DNA of 64,000 nucleotides from CALHVX01 sp964640725 (GCA_964640725.1 CAZXIJ010000004.1:124001-188000), one strand, 5' to 3'; positions 17,705-27,340 are shown, numbered from the stretch's first letter. Made by a program: numbers and translations. The notes: generated from the sequence alone by a model not told the origin.

Positions 17705-17721
17705 CCGGGCCCTAAGGACGC

Positions 17722-18927
17722 ATGCCGCACCCTGCCCTGAACAAGCTGGAGCCCTACCCGTTCGCGCGGCTGAACGCGCTCAAGGCCGGATTGGCGGCGC
17801 CGGACGATCGGGCGCACATCGCCCTGTCGATCGGCGAGCCCAGGCACCCGGCGCCGGATTTCGTGATAGACACCCTGGCCGATCCCGCTTTCCTGCGCGC
17901 CTCCTTAGGCAGCTATCCGGCGACGCGGGGGAGCGATGAGCTGCGGGCGGCCCAGGCCCGCTGGCTGACCGCCCGCTTTGGCTGCCCCATCGATCCTGCG
18001 CGGCAGGTTCTACCGGTGGCGGGCACCCGGGAGGCGTTGTTTTCTGTGGCCCAGGCGCTGCTTGATCCTGCCGGCGCAGGCACCGTTGCCATGCCCAATC
18101 CGTTCTATCAGATCTACGAGGGGGCGGCGCTGCTTGGCGGCGGCCAGCCCCGCTACCTGCCCGCCACCGCGGCAAGCGGCTATCTGCCCGATTTCAGCCA
18201 GCTCACCGCCGATGATTGGCAGGCCATCGACCTGCTGTATCTGTGCACCCCCGGGAACCCGAGCGGCGCGGTGCACAGCCTCGAGCAGCTGAAGGACCTG
18301 CTGGCGCTGGCTCAAGAGCACGATTTCGTCGTGCTCAGCGATGAGTGCTACAGCGAGATCTACAGCGACGAGCAGTCGCCGCCGCCCGGGTTGCTGACCG
18401 CCGCCGCTGCCGCTGGAGACCCCGAGTGTCGCCGGGGGCTGGTGTTCAACAGCCTGTCGAAACGTTCCAGTCTGCCAGGCCTGCGCTCCGGGTTGGTTGC
18501 TGGCGATGCAGAGCTGCTGGCGGCGTACCTCAGCTACCGCACCTATCAAGGCTGCGCTCTGCCCGCGCACACGCAAGCGGTCAGTACCCTGGCCTGGGCC
18601 GATGAGGACCACGTCCTCGACAATCGTGCCCGGTACCGGGAAAAGTTTGCAGCGGTCCAGCCTATCCTGGCGCCGCATTACCCGGCGCAGGTGCCTCCGG
18701 GAGCCTTCTTCTACTGGCTACCGGTGCCCGGCGATGATCGCGACTTCGCAGCGCGCCTGTTCGAAGCCGAAAACGTGACCGTGCTGCCCGGGCAGTTTCT
18801 TGGCCGGGACTGCCCGACCGGCGGGCCCAACCCCGGGACTGGCCACGTGCGCACGGCTCTGGTCGCGCCGCTGGCGGAGTGCATCGAAGGGGCCCGGCGC
18901 ATCGCCCGGTTTCGGGCCCTGTGGTAG
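17722..18927 (+). CDS. dapC: N-succinyldiaminopimelate aminotransferase
   Basis: DapC is a class I PLP aminotransferase that converts N-succinyl-2-amino-6-ketopimelate to N-succinyl-LL-DAP, the step between DapD and DapE in the succinylase branch of lysine and DAP synthesis. The 401-residue protein begins NKLEPYPFARLNALKAGL, a DapC-type N-terminus, with FNSLSKRSSLPGLRSG carrying the PLP-binding lysine, YLCTPGNPSGAV, and VRTALVAP near the end with the carboxylate-binding Arg. Its position directly before dapD and dapE confirms the assignment over other aminotransferases. Confidence 0.93.
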   Translation: MPHPALNKLEPYPFARLNALKAGLAAPDDRAHIALSIGEPRHPAPDFVIDTLADPAFLRASLGSYPATRGSDELRAAQARWLTARFGCPIDPARQVLPVAGTREALFSVAQALLDPAGAGTVAMPNPFYQIYEGAALLGGGQPRYLPATAASGYLPDFSQLTADDWQAIDLLYLCTPGNPSGAVHSLEQLKDLLALAQEHDFVVLSDECYSEIYSDEQSPPPGLLTAAAAAGDPECRRGLVFNSLSKRSSLPGLRSGLVAGDAELLAAYLSYRTYQGCALPAHTQAVSTLAWADEDHVLDNRARYREKFAAVQPILAPHYPAQVPPGAFFYWLPVPGDDRDFAARLFEAENVTVLPGQFLGRDCPTGGPNPGTGHVRTALVAPLAECIEGARRIARFRALW

Positions 18928-18961
18928 CGTAGCGCGCCCGGATCGCGCACTGCCCAGCACC

Positions 18962-19978
18962 ATGACCAACGCCTCAGATTTCCACGCCTTCGGTATCGGT
19001 ATCGCCAGCCACAGCCAGGCCGGCGCCATGCTTGACTGCTACTTTCCAGCGCCCAGAAAGCAGGCCGGACCCGCAGAGCTCAGCTGGCTCCAGCAGCACG
19101 GCAAGGCCGCGACGACCACCGCCGACGCGGTGACCGCCCTGGCCGCGCAGACAGACGATCAGGCACTGGCAAAGGCCCTGCGGGCGCTGGCTGAACAGGA
19201 TGCGCCGCTCGTTCTGTGCGCACTGCCGGAAGATGGCCCGATTGCCAGCACCGCAGAGGCGTATCTCAAGCTGCATCTGCTGTCGCACCGCCAGGCCAGG
19301 CCCAACACGCTGAACCTGGACGGCATATTCGCCAACCTGCCGAACGTGGTTTGGACTCAGACCGGTCCCGTCGCGACCGAAGATTTCGAAAGCCGGCAAA
19401 TCGCGGCGCGCTTGCGCGGCGAACCGCTGGACGTGCTGGCCATCGACAAGTTTCCCAAGATGACCAATTACGTGATTCCGGCCGGGGTCCGCATTGCCGA
19501 CAGCTCGCGGGTGCGCCTGGGCGCTTACCTGGGAGACGGCACCACGGTCATGCACGAGGGCTTCATCAACTTCAATGCCGGAGCCCTGGGGCCCAACATG
19601 GTCGAGGGCCGTTTGTCCCAGGGCGTCGTTATGGGCGCGAACTCCGATCTCGGCGGGGGCTCCAGCACCATGGGCACGCTGTCCGGCGGCGGCGAGATGC
19701 GCATCACCATCGGTGAGCAGTGTCTGATCGGCGCCAACGCCGGCACCGGCATTCCCCTGGGCGATCGCTGCACTATCGAAGCCGGCCTGTACATCACTGC
19801 GGGCACCCCGGTGCTGCTCATCGACGGCGACAACCCGGAAGGCCAGCCGATCAAGGCGCGCGCGCTCGCTGGGGAGAGTGACCTGTTGTTCATCCGCAAC
19901 GGCCGCACCGGAACCGTCGAATGTCGCACCAACCGGCGCGCCATCGAGCTGAACGCCGCGCTGCACGCGCACAACTAG
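18962..19978 (+). CDS. dapD: Tetrahydrodipicolinate N-succinyltransferase
   Basis: DapD transfers succinyl from succinyl-CoA to tetrahydrodipicolinate, using a left-handed beta-helix trimer. The 338-residue product starts MTNASDFHAFGIGIAS and is the long type seen in Pseudomonas, with a bigger N-terminal domain than the 274-residue E. coli enzyme. Helix motifs include VRLGAYLGDGTTVMHEGFIN, FNAGALGPNMVEGRLSQGVV and GANSDLGGGSSTMGTLSGGG. The open frame goes back to 18800 inside dapC, but the ATG at 18962 fits the family start. No strong Shine-Dalgarno is visible. Confidence 0.95.
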   Translation: MTNASDFHAFGIGIASHSQAGAMLDCYFPAPRKQAGPAELSWLQQHGKAATTTADAVTALAAQTDDQALAKALRALAEQDAPLVLCALPEDGPIASTAEAYLKLHLLSHRQARPNTLNLDGIFANLPNVVWTQTGPVATEDFESRQIAARLRGEPLDVLAIDKFPKMTNYVIPAGVRIADSSRVRLGAYLGDGTTVMHEGFINFNAGALGPNMVEGRLSQGVVMGANSDLGGGSSTMGTLSGGGEMRITIGEQCLIGANAGTGIPLGDRCTIEAGLYITAGTPVLLIDGDNPEGQPIKARALAGESDLLFIRNGRTGTVECRTNRRAIELNAALHAHN

Positions 19979-19987
19979 GATCAGCCT

Positions 19988-21115
19988 GTGGATGTGCTGG
20001 AACTGACCGAGACGCTGATTCGTCAGCCCAGCGTCACGCCGCACGACGCCGGCTGTCAGCAGCTGATCGGCGATCGCCTGAGCGCCCTTGGCTTTCAGCT
20101 CGAGGCCCTGCGCTTTGGCGAGGTCGACAACCTCTGGGCGACCTGGGGCACCGACGGGCCCTGGCTCGTGTTCGCGGGACACACCGACGTGGTGCCGACC
20201 GGCCCGGTCGAGGCCTGGAGCGTAGATCCCTTCGCGGCGGAAACGCGGGACGGCTACCTGTACGGGCGCGGCGCCGCCGACATGAAAGCCAGCCTGGCAG
20301 CCATGATCTGTGCGTGTGAAGCCCTGTTAGCTGCCGGCAAGCCCCGGCTGCGCATCGGTTTTCTGATCACCAGCGACGAGGAAGGACCTGCGGTGGACGG
20401 CACCGTTCGCGTGGTCGACGCCCTGCGGGAGCGCGGCATTGCTCCGGAGTACTGCATCGTTGGCGAGCCTTCTTCGAGCGAGGCCCTGGCGGACGTGGTG
20501 CGCAACGGCCGCCGGGGCTCCCTCAACGGCAACCTGCGGGTACTGGGCCGGCAGGGGCACGTTGCCTACCCGGAACAGGTGGTCAATCCGATCCATCGAC
20601 TCGCCGCGCCGCTGGCGGCCCTGGCCGACAAGGTCTGGGACCAGGGCAACGACTACTATCCCGCCACCAGCTTCCAGGTGTCCAACATCACGGCGGGCAC
20701 CGGGGCCACCAACGTGGTGCCGGGCACCGCCGAGGTGCTGTTCAACTTTCGCTACTCAACGGAGCAGACCGCGGAAGGCCTGCAGCGCGCGGTGATCGAG
20801 ATCCTCGACCAGCACGCGCTCGACTATGAGCTGCGCTGGCACCTGTCCGGGGAGCCGTTTCTGACTGAGCGCGGAGTGCTGACCGACGCCGTCTGCGCCG
20901 CCACCGCAGCAGAGCTCGGCTACGAGCCCGAACTGTCCACCGCTGGAGGAACCTCCGACGGCCGCTTTATCGCTCGCCTGGGCACGCAGATCGTGGAGCT
21001 CGGGCCGGTCAATGCATCTATCCATAAAATCGACGAGCGGGTCCGCATCGCGGACCTTGCGCCCCTGGCCCGGATCTACCGGGGCATCGCCGAGCAGCTG
21101 GCGGAGGGCTCATGA
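19988..21115 (+). CDS. dapE: Succinyl-diaminopimelate desuccinylase
   Basis: DapE is the zinc M20-family hydrolase that releases LL-DAP from N-succinyl-LL-DAP. The 375-residue product has LVFAGHTDVVPTGP with the first His ligand and catalytic Asp, GRGAADMKASLAAM with the bridging Asp, TSDEEGPAVDGT with the catalytic Glu pair, and VNASIHKIDERV near the C-terminus with the last His ligand. It starts at GTG 19988, with AGGA seven bases upstream. The dapC-dapD-dapE series is complete for the three central succinylase steps. Confidence 0.97.
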   Translation: MDVLELTETLIRQPSVTPHDAGCQQLIGDRLSALGFQLEALRFGEVDNLWATWGTDGPWLVFAGHTDVVPTGPVEAWSVDPFAAETRDGYLYGRGAADMKASLAAMICACEALLAAGKPRLRIGFLITSDEEGPAVDGTVRVVDALRERGIAPEYCIVGEPSSSEALADVVRNGRRGSLNGNLRVLGRQGHVAYPEQVVNPIHRLAAPLAALADKVWDQGNDYYPATSFQVSNITAGTGATNVVPGTAEVLFNFRYSTEQTAEGLQRAVIEILDQHALDYELRWHLSGEPFLTERGVLTDAVCAATAAELGYEPELSTAGGTSDGRFIARLGTQIVELGPVNASIHKIDERVRIADLAPLARIYRGIAEQLAEGS

Positions 21116-21864
21116 AGCGCTACCTATTCGGTGGCCTGTTGATCGTGGTCATCGTGTTGCTGACCCAGGCACCGGTCTCGCTGCTCAAGCCGTTCCTGCC
21201 GCCGGCCGGTCAGGCCGTTGAGCTGCAGCAGCTGCGCGGCACGCTGTGGCGCGCCGCCGCGACCGTCCACCACCAGGGGCGGACGCTCGGCGACCTGAGC
21301 TGGCAGTTCCAGCCGGCGCGCCTGCTGAGCGGGCAGCTCGCTTTTGCCTGGCAGATGGCCGGGCGAGACGTGAGTGGCACCGGCACTGCGGGGCGATCCT
21401 TGTCTGCCTGGCATCTGACCGGTGATGGTGTCGCTGCGAGTCGCCTTTTCGCGCCGCTTTTGGCCGAATATGAACTGGTTGTGCCGGGCCAGGTGACGCT
21501 CGCCGAGCTCGTGGCCGCCTCCGACGGCCAGCGGGTCACGGGCCTGGCCGGCAACCTTCTCTGGCCGGGAGGCAGCGTCACCTTCCCCCAGGGCAACCGC
21601 TTGGCCACGATCGCCATGCCCCCCCTGAACGCGGAACTCAAACTGGATGCGGAACAACAGCCGCTCGCTGAGGTCTTTCAAGCAGACGGTCAGGGCCAGC
21701 GAGCGCCTGGCGCGGACTACCCGCTGCTGACCCTGACCGCACTGGCCAGCGGCTTTGCAAAGGTAGCGGTCACTCGCAGGCTGACGCGGTTGGCCGGCGT
21801 GCCGTGGCCGGGAAGTGAACCCGATCACGCTGTCGTTCTGGAGGTCGAACAGCAGGTCTTCTAA
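21112..21864 (+). CDS. gspN: Type II secretion system protein N
   Basis: GspN is a bitopic inner-membrane protein found in many type II secretion clusters; its exact role is unsettled. The 250-residue product has an N-terminal membrane segment (YLFGGLLIVVIVLLTQAPVS) followed by a periplasmic domain with LQQLRGTLWRAAATV and LGDLSWQFQPARLLSGQLAF, which match the GspN pattern. The assignment is supported by gspC and gspD immediately downstream. The ATG overlaps the dapE stop as ATGA and has GGAGGG just before it, so it is co-translated with the lysine genes despite the unrelated function. Confidence 0.85.
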   Translation: MKRYLFGGLLIVVIVLLTQAPVSLLKPFLPPAGQAVELQQLRGTLWRAAATVHHQGRTLGDLSWQFQPARLLSGQLAFAWQMAGRDVSGTGTAGRSLSAWHLTGDGVAASRLFAPLLAEYELVVPGQVTLAELVAASDGQRVTGLAGNLLWPGGSVTFPQGNRLATIAMPPLNAELKLDAEQQPLAEVFQADGQGQRAPGADYPLLTLTALASGFAKVAVTRRLTRLAGVPWPGSEPDHAVVLEVEQQVF

Positions 21865-21878
21865 GATCGAAGGAAGTT

Positions 21879-22814
21879 ATGAGCGCTACCGCAACACGTC
21901 TGATCTCCCGCGCCGCCGAGCTGCTCCCCTGGCTGATGGTGATCGGGATTGCGTACACCCTGGCCATGGGCGTGCTGTACTTTGTTTCCGATCCGGCCAG
22001 CGCCACAACGGTCAAGCCCGTCAATCTGCCGGAGCCCAACGCCGGCCAGCTCAAACGACCGTTCAACGTCAGCCAGGTCACCAGCAAGAACCTGTTCGGC
22101 GTGCTCGAAGCGCAGGCCGAAGGCGCTGCCGAGAGCCAGGAAAAAGTCGAGAAAACCCGATTGCCCCTGGAGCTGCACGGCGTGTTCGTTGCCGATGAGC
22201 CCGAGGAGTCTGCGGCGATCGTCGCGCAAAAGAACAAGCCCGGAAAACTCTACGCGATCGGCGAAAAGGTGCCGGGCAACGCCGAGCTGCGAGAGGTGTT
22301 CGCAACGCACGTGATCCTGCGCAGAGCCGGCGTCACCGAGAAGCTGGAATTTTCGACCTTGAGCGACGGTTTCGTGGCGGACCCGATGGAAGAGGAACCC
22401 GCAGCAGCCAGGACGGGCAGCGGCCTGACCGGGCGCAGCACCTTCCGAGACCCCGAGCACACTTCGCCAAGCGAGTCTGTCGCAGATCGGCAGCCGCAAA
22501 CTGCCCGGGAATACATCGAAGCGTATCGTGAGGAATGGACGGCAGACCCTGAGGGCGTGCTCAGCGAACTTGGCGTTTCCCCCGTAGCCAGCGGCGAGAG
22601 CAGCGGCTATCGGGTCGGGAGCATGGCGAGTTCTCCTTATCTGAGCCAATCAGGCCTGAAGTCCGGTGACGTTATCCTGTCAGTGAATGGGCAGGCCGTC
22701 GGGAACGTACAACAGGACCGTTCGCAAATGACCAGCCTGCTCGCACAAGGATCTGCACGACTCGAGGTACAGCGCGGTTCGCGGCGCTTTTACGTCACAG
22801 CATCGTTGAAATAA
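21879..22814 (+). CDS. gspC: Type II secretion system inner-membrane protein GspC
   Basis: GspC links the inner-membrane platform to the secretin in type II secretion. The 311-residue protein has one N-terminal membrane segment (LPWLMVIGIAYTLAMGVLYF). A homology region at about residues 65-165 (VTSKNLFGVLEAQ through LPLELHGVFVADEP and AIGEKVPGNAELREVFATHV) contacts GspD. A C-terminal PDZ domain follows (YLSQSGLKSGDVILSVNGQA, about residues 245-265). A Pro/Ser/Glu-rich linker separates the two. It lies 14 bases after gspN and two bases before gspD. Confidence 0.93.
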   Translation: MSATATRLISRAAELLPWLMVIGIAYTLAMGVLYFVSDPASATTVKPVNLPEPNAGQLKRPFNVSQVTSKNLFGVLEAQAEGAAESQEKVEKTRLPLELHGVFVADEPEESAAIVAQKNKPGKLYAIGEKVPGNAELREVFATHVILRRAGVTEKLEFSTLSDGFVADPMEEEPAAARTGSGLTGRSTFRDPEHTSPSESVADRQPQTAREYIEAYREEWTADPEGVLSELGVSPVASGESSGYRVGSMASSPYLSQSGLKSGDVILSVNGQAVGNVQQDRSQMTSLLAQGSARLEVQRGSRRFYVTASLK

Positions 22815-22816
22815 AT

Positions 22817-24796
22817 ATGACTGACTCCCACGCTCTGGCCGCTGGCCAACTGCCCCGAACCTCGTTCGCCCGAACCTCGTTCGCCCGCATGCTGTTCGTA
22901 CTGGCACTGTGCTGCGCTGGAGGGCTCGGCACATCGAGCGCCCTGGCCCAGGAGCAGACCTGGAAGATCAACATCAAGAACGCGGACATCCAGGAGTTCG
23001 TGGCGCAGGTTGCCGAGATCACCGGCAAAACATTCATTATCGACCCGCGCCTGAAGGGCAACGTCACCGTCATGTCGAACACCAGCATGGATCGCGACGC
23101 GGTCTACGCGCTGTTCCTGTCCGTGCTGCGGGTCCATAACTTCACCGCCACGTCGTCGGGCACCGGCGAGGTGGTGCGTATCCAGCAGAACGCCATGGGC
23201 AAGCAGACCCCGGGCGCTCGCGGCGACCTGTCTGAGGTCGCACCGGAAGAACTGGTCACCCGGGTCGTTGCCGCACAGAACGTTGACTCCGCAGAGCTCA
23301 TGAAGATTCTGCGGCCGCTCATTCCGCAGTACGGCCACATCGCCGCTGTCGCGACACCGAATATCGTGATCATCAGCGACCACGCGGACAATATCATTCG
23401 CCTGATGCGCATCATTCGGCAAATCGACGTCGCTGACGAAGACGACATGATCGTGGTGCCCATGAAGGATGCCTGGGTCGGCACCGTCGTCGCGCTGCTC
23501 GAACGTGTCGCGCCGGACCAGATTGGCCGCAGCGCCAAAGGCCCGCAAAAAATCCAGCTGATCGCCAACGAGCGCAACAACACGCTGATCGTCAAGGGCA
23601 AGTCCCGCCCCGTGGCCGAAGTCCTGAAGCTGATCGAGAAACTGGACCAGCCTGCGACCGCCGGGGGGTCTACCCAGGTCCTGCCCCTAAGCCACGCGCA
23701 GGCCACGGAAGTTGCCGAGATCCTGAACGGGCTCAGCGAAGGCGGCACGCAGGAAGAAGGTGCACAGCAGACCAATATTCAAGCCGACGAGTCGCTGAAC
23801 GCCATCGTCGTCAAGGCTGACCCAGGCCGCATCGCCGAGATCAAAGAGCTGGTCGCGGCTCTGGACGTCCGACGCAGCCAGGTCCTGATCGAGGCGGCGA
23901 TCGTCGAAGTCTCCATCAGCGATACGTCCAACCTGGGTGTCGAAATGGCGGCCGCTGACGGGCGCGGCGAAAGCGTGCCGCTGGTGAGCACCAGCCTGGA
24001 CGGCACGATCGGCTCGCTGATTGGTGGCCTGCTGCCGGAAGACGGCGAAGAGATCAACGTGCTCAGCGGCCTGGCTGGCCTCAACAGCCCGACCTTCGCG
24101 GCGGCCAAGATCGATGCCGACGGGATCAGCTTCGGCGCCGTCATCAACGCGCTGGCCACCAACACGGACGCCAACCTGCTGTCCACACCGAGCATCCTGA
24201 CCCTGGACAACCAGGAGGCGAAGATCGTGGTGGCCAACGAGGTGCCCTTCCGGACCGGCTCGTTCACGACCCAGGCCGATGGCGCGAACAACCCGTTCAC
24301 CACTATTCAGCGCGAGGACGTTGGCCTGCAGTTGACCGTCACGCCCCACGTGCACGACGGCGAGGCGGTGCGGCTGGAAGTGTCCCAGGAAGTCTCCAAT
24401 GTCGTCGACTCGGGCATCACGATCGGCAGCAGCGGCTTCTCTGACGTCGTCACGTCAAAGCGCACCATCGATACGGTGATCCTCGCTGACGACAAGCAGA
24501 CCATCGTTCTTGGGGGGCTCATCCAGGACGACATTTCTGACTCGGTCCGCAAAGTCCCTCTGCTCGGCGATATTCCCGTTCTCGGCAACCTGTTCAAGTC
24601 CCGCAACAAGAGCCGCACCAAGCGCAACTTGTTGGTATTCTTGCGGCCGACAGTGATCCGCAACAAAGACGATGCCAATAACGTTACGGCGCGCAAATAC
24701 AGCGACATCTGGGAAGTCGAGATCGAAAGCCGCGCTGGCAGCGGCTACGAAAACCTCGACGCGGTGGTCGAAGGCCGCCGCCAGGACTCCGAGTAG
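22817..24796 (+). CDS. gspD: Type II secretion system secretin GspD
   Basis: GspD forms the outer-membrane channel of the type II secretion system. The 659-residue protein has a signal peptide (MLFVLALCCAGGLGTSSALA), N0 domain from WKINIKNADIQEFVAQVAEI, repeated N1-N3 domains (LIVKGKSRPVAEVLKLIEKL), and the secretin core with ILTLDNQEAKIVVANEVPF and VPLLGDIPVLGNLFKSR. No lipobox is present. ATG 22817 has no Shine-Dalgarno; a second ATG at 22889 would start at the hydrophobic core. The n-region contains a 15-bp tandem duplication giving RTSFARTSFA. The remaining gsp genes (E to M) are not in the window. Confidence 0.96.
   Translation: MTDSHALAAGQLPRTSFARTSFARMLFVLALCCAGGLGTSSALAQEQTWKINIKNADIQEFVAQVAEITGKTFIIDPRLKGNVTVMSNTSMDRDAVYALFLSVLRVHNFTATSSGTGEVVRIQQNAMGKQTPGARGDLSEVAPEELVTRVVAAQNVDSAELMKILRPLIPQYGHIAAVATPNIVIISDHADNIIRLMRIIRQIDVADEDDMIVVPMKDAWVGTVVALLERVAPDQIGRSAKGPQKIQLIANERNNTLIVKGKSRPVAEVLKLIEKLDQPATAGGSTQVLPLSHAQATEVAEILNGLSEGGTQEEGAQQTNIQADESLNAIVVKADPGRIAEIKELVAALDVRRSQVLIEAAIVEVSISDTSNLGVEMAAADGRGESVPLVSTSLDGTIGSLIGGLLPEDGEEINVLSGLAGLNSPTFAAAKIDADGISFGAVINALATNTDANLLSTPSILTLDNQEAKIVVANEVPFRTGSFTTQADGANNPFTTIQREDVGLQLTVTPHVHDGEAVRLEVSQEVSNVVDSGITIGSSGFSDVVTSKRTIDTVILADDKQTIVLGGLIQDDISDSVRKVPLLGDIPVLGNLFKSRNKSRTKRNLLVFLRPTVIRNKDDANNVTARKYSDIWEVEIESRAGSGYENLDAVVEGRRQDSE
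22856..22885. repeat. 15-bp perfect tandem duplication in the gspD 5' end
   Basis: The 15-mer CGAACCTCGTTCGCC occurs twice back to back. It is in frame and adds five residues to the basic n-region of the GspD signal peptide, a recent-looking and probably neutral expansion. Confidence 0.9.
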
Positions 24797-24847
24797 CGCC
24801 CACCGCCCCGGCGCCGGCGGGCCCTGTCCCGCCCCTGCGCCAGCGCT

Positions 24848-27340
24848 GTGACCACGCAGCCCCGTCGCGGGCTTCGCTATCGGCTCACCCGCGCACTGAT
24901 CGCCCGGGTCGCTCGACCCAAGCTTGGCAGCCGGCTGCCGGTCGCCCCGCCGGGGGACCTGGTCTACGTGCTCGAGTACCGCTCCCTCTCCGATCTGGTC
25001 ATGCTCGACCTGGTCTGCGAGGAGCTGACCGCCACAAATCCGCTCCAGGCCGTCGACAGCGGCGAGCATCTGGAGTCCCGTCGCTTCTTTTTTCTGAACC
25101 GCCCGGGCAAAGGGCTGCTGCGTCGCAACACCATGGCGCGCCATTCCGAGCGCATGACCCGGCTGCTGGACCACGCCAGCGCCTGGGTGGCTCAGCAGGC
25201 AAAGCCGGAGCCCGATGCGCTGCCGGCGCTGGTGCCGGTGATGGTGCAGTGGGGCCGCGCGCCCAACCGGGAAGGATCGCTCTGGCGCCTGCTGATCTCC
25301 GAAAACTGGGCCGTCACCTCGCGGCTGCGACGCTTCCTGAATCTGTTTTTGAACCGCCACGACATCGTTGTCAGCTTCGGGCACGCGCTGCCGCTGGTGG
25401 AGCTGGCCAGCGACGAGCTGCCCCTGAACCGGCTGCAGCGGCGCTGCGCCCGGCTGCTGCGCGTGCAGCTGCGGGATTTACGTCTGTCAGCCATGGGCCC
25501 GGACTTCTCGCACCGGCGCACCCTGACCAGCCAGGTCGTTGGCAGCCGCCGGGTGCGCGAAACAATCAGCGAGCTGGCCGCCGCCAGGGCCGCGAGCAAA
25601 GAAACGGCCCCGGATCAGCCCCGGGAGGCGCGCAAGGAAGCCCGGCGTCGGCAACGGGCAGAACGGGCGCTGGAGCGCAAGGCAGAAGCCCACGCCCGCT
25701 CGATCTTCTCCAACATGAGCTACGCCACCGTGCGGGTGCTGGAGCGCCTGCTGCGCTGGTTCTGGAACCGTATCTATGCCGGCGTGACGGTGCAGGGCCT
25801 GGAGCAGCTCTCCCAACAGGTTGAGGGCCACACGGTCATCTACGTCCCGTCGCACCGCAGTCACGTCGATTACCTGCTGCTGTCCTACCTGCTGTTCCAG
25901 CACGGCCGCATGATTCCGCATATCGCTGCCGGCGATAACCTGAACCTGCCTGTGGTGGGTCGTATCCTGCGTCGCGGCGGCGCCTTCTTCATGCGCCGCA
26001 GCTTTCGCGGCGACCCGCTGTACGCCTCGGTGTTTTCCGAGTATCTCTACCAGGTCTATCGACGCGGTCACTGTGTGGAGTTTTTTACCGAAGGCGGCCG
26101 CAGCCGCACAGGCCGGCTCCTGCCGCCCCGGGTGGGGCTCCTCAGGATCACCCTGGAGCACTGGGCACGCGGCCTGCCTCGCCCGATCAGCTTTGTGCCG
26201 GTTTACTTCAGCTACGAAAAGCTCATCGAAGCGGGCGCCTACCTCGATCAGCTCAAGGGCGGTGCCAAAGAGCAGGAAAGTCTGGGCGGGGTAATGCGCA
26301 GCTGGCGCCTGATCCGCCAGGATTTCGGCAAAGTGATCGTCAACGTCGGCGAGCCGCTGCAGCTCGACGAGTGGCTGGCCCAGGACGAGACTGCCGCTGC
26401 CCAAGCCCCGGATCACGGCGCCCTGGCAACGGCCCTCGGCACGGAGCTGCACCGGCGCATCAACGACGCTGCGGTGCTCAACCCGGTCAACATGGTGGCA
26501 CTGGTCACTGTCGCTACGCCAAGGCTCGCCATCGAGCGGAGTGTGCTCGCAGCCCAGGTCGAGCTGTATCGGACCCTGCTCGAGGCAGACCAGAATCACC
26601 ACGCCTATTCGCTGCCGGCTTACACCGGCCAGGAAGCCATCGACGAAGTGCTGCGTTTGGGTTTCGTGCAGGAGGAGCACTCCGAGATTGGCGACATCAT
26701 CAGCCACGACAGCTACACCGCTGTACTCATGACCTGGTACCGGAACAACGTGACGCACACGCTCGCCCTGCCCGCTCTCACAGCCTGCCTGCTGGCGGAG
26801 CGGCGACGCCCGATCGCGCGCTCAGCCCTGCTGCGCATGCTGCGCACGCTGTATCCGTTTCTGGCCATTGAATTGAGCACAGCAACGGCAGACGACGCCT
26901 ACGAACGTCAGATCAAGCACCTGCTGCAGGCCGGTCTGCTCCGGGAGGAAGACAGCTGGATCAGCACGCCAGACCTGGCTACCCAGGCGTCGGCCCAGCT
27001 CGGGCTGCTGGCGCAGATCGTGATGCCAACGCTGGAGCGTATGTATATCGTCATCGCACAGCTGTCCCTGGCAGAGCCCGGCAGCCTGGATCGAGCCAGC
27101 CTGCGCAGCCGCAGCCAGAACATCGCCAAAAAGCTGTCGCGCCTGCTCGGACTGAACGCGCCCGAATTCTTTGACGGACGGCTATTCGATCAGTTCATTC
27201 TGGCCCTGATCGAGCACGGCCGCGTCACGGAGGACGCAGACGACAAGCTGCACGCAACCGAAACGGTGCTCGAGGTGATTCGAGCCGCGACCACGGTCAT
27301 TGATCGTCGCTTCGTGCAGGCCGTTCAGCGCGCCGCGTAA
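24848..27340 (+). CDS. plsB: Glycerol-3-phosphate 1-O-acyltransferase PlsB
   Basis: PlsB acylates position 1 of glycerol-3-phosphate, the first committed step of phospholipid synthesis, at the inner membrane. The 830-residue protein has the acyltransferase motif HRSHVDYLL (H336 and D341 of the HX4D box), then GGAFFMRRSF and FFTEGGRSRTGRLL (glycerol-3-phosphate binding) and ISFVPVYFSYEK, in the order expected for the family. Length compares with 807 in E. coli. It starts at GTG 24848 without an obvious Shine-Dalgarno and is separated from gspD by 51 bases. Its last 16 bases overlap the convergent rsmJ. Confidence 0.96.
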   Translation: MTTQPRRGLRYRLTRALIARVARPKLGSRLPVAPPGDLVYVLEYRSLSDLVMLDLVCEELTATNPLQAVDSGEHLESRRFFFLNRPGKGLLRRNTMARHSERMTRLLDHASAWVAQQAKPEPDALPALVPVMVQWGRAPNREGSLWRLLISENWAVTSRLRRFLNLFLNRHDIVVSFGHALPLVELASDELPLNRLQRRCARLLRVQLRDLRLSAMGPDFSHRRTLTSQVVGSRRVRETISELAAARAASKETAPDQPREARKEARRRQRAERALERKAEAHARSIFSNMSYATVRVLERLLRWFWNRIYAGVTVQGLEQLSQQVEGHTVIYVPSHRSHVDYLLLSYLLFQHGRMIPHIAAGDNLNLPVVGRILRRGGAFFMRRSFRGDPLYASVFSEYLYQVYRRGHCVEFFTEGGRSRTGRLLPPRVGLLRITLEHWARGLPRPISFVPVYFSYEKLIEAGAYLDQLKGGAKEQESLGGVMRSWRLIRQDFGKVIVNVGEPLQLDEWLAQDETAAAQAPDHGALATALGTELHRRINDAAVLNPVNMVALVTVATPRLAIERSVLAAQVELYRTLLEADQNHHAYSLPAYTGQEAIDEVLRLGFVQEEHSEIGDIISHDSYTAVLMTWYRNNVTHTLALPALTACLLAERRRPIARSALLRMLRTLYPFLAIELSTATADDAYERQIKHLLQAGLLREEDSWISTPDLATQASAQLGLLAQIVMPTLERMYIVIAQLSLAEPGSLDRASLRSRSQNIAKKLSRLLGLNAPEFFDGRLFDQFILALIEHGRVTEDADDKLHATETVLEVIRAATTVIDRRFVQAVQRAA

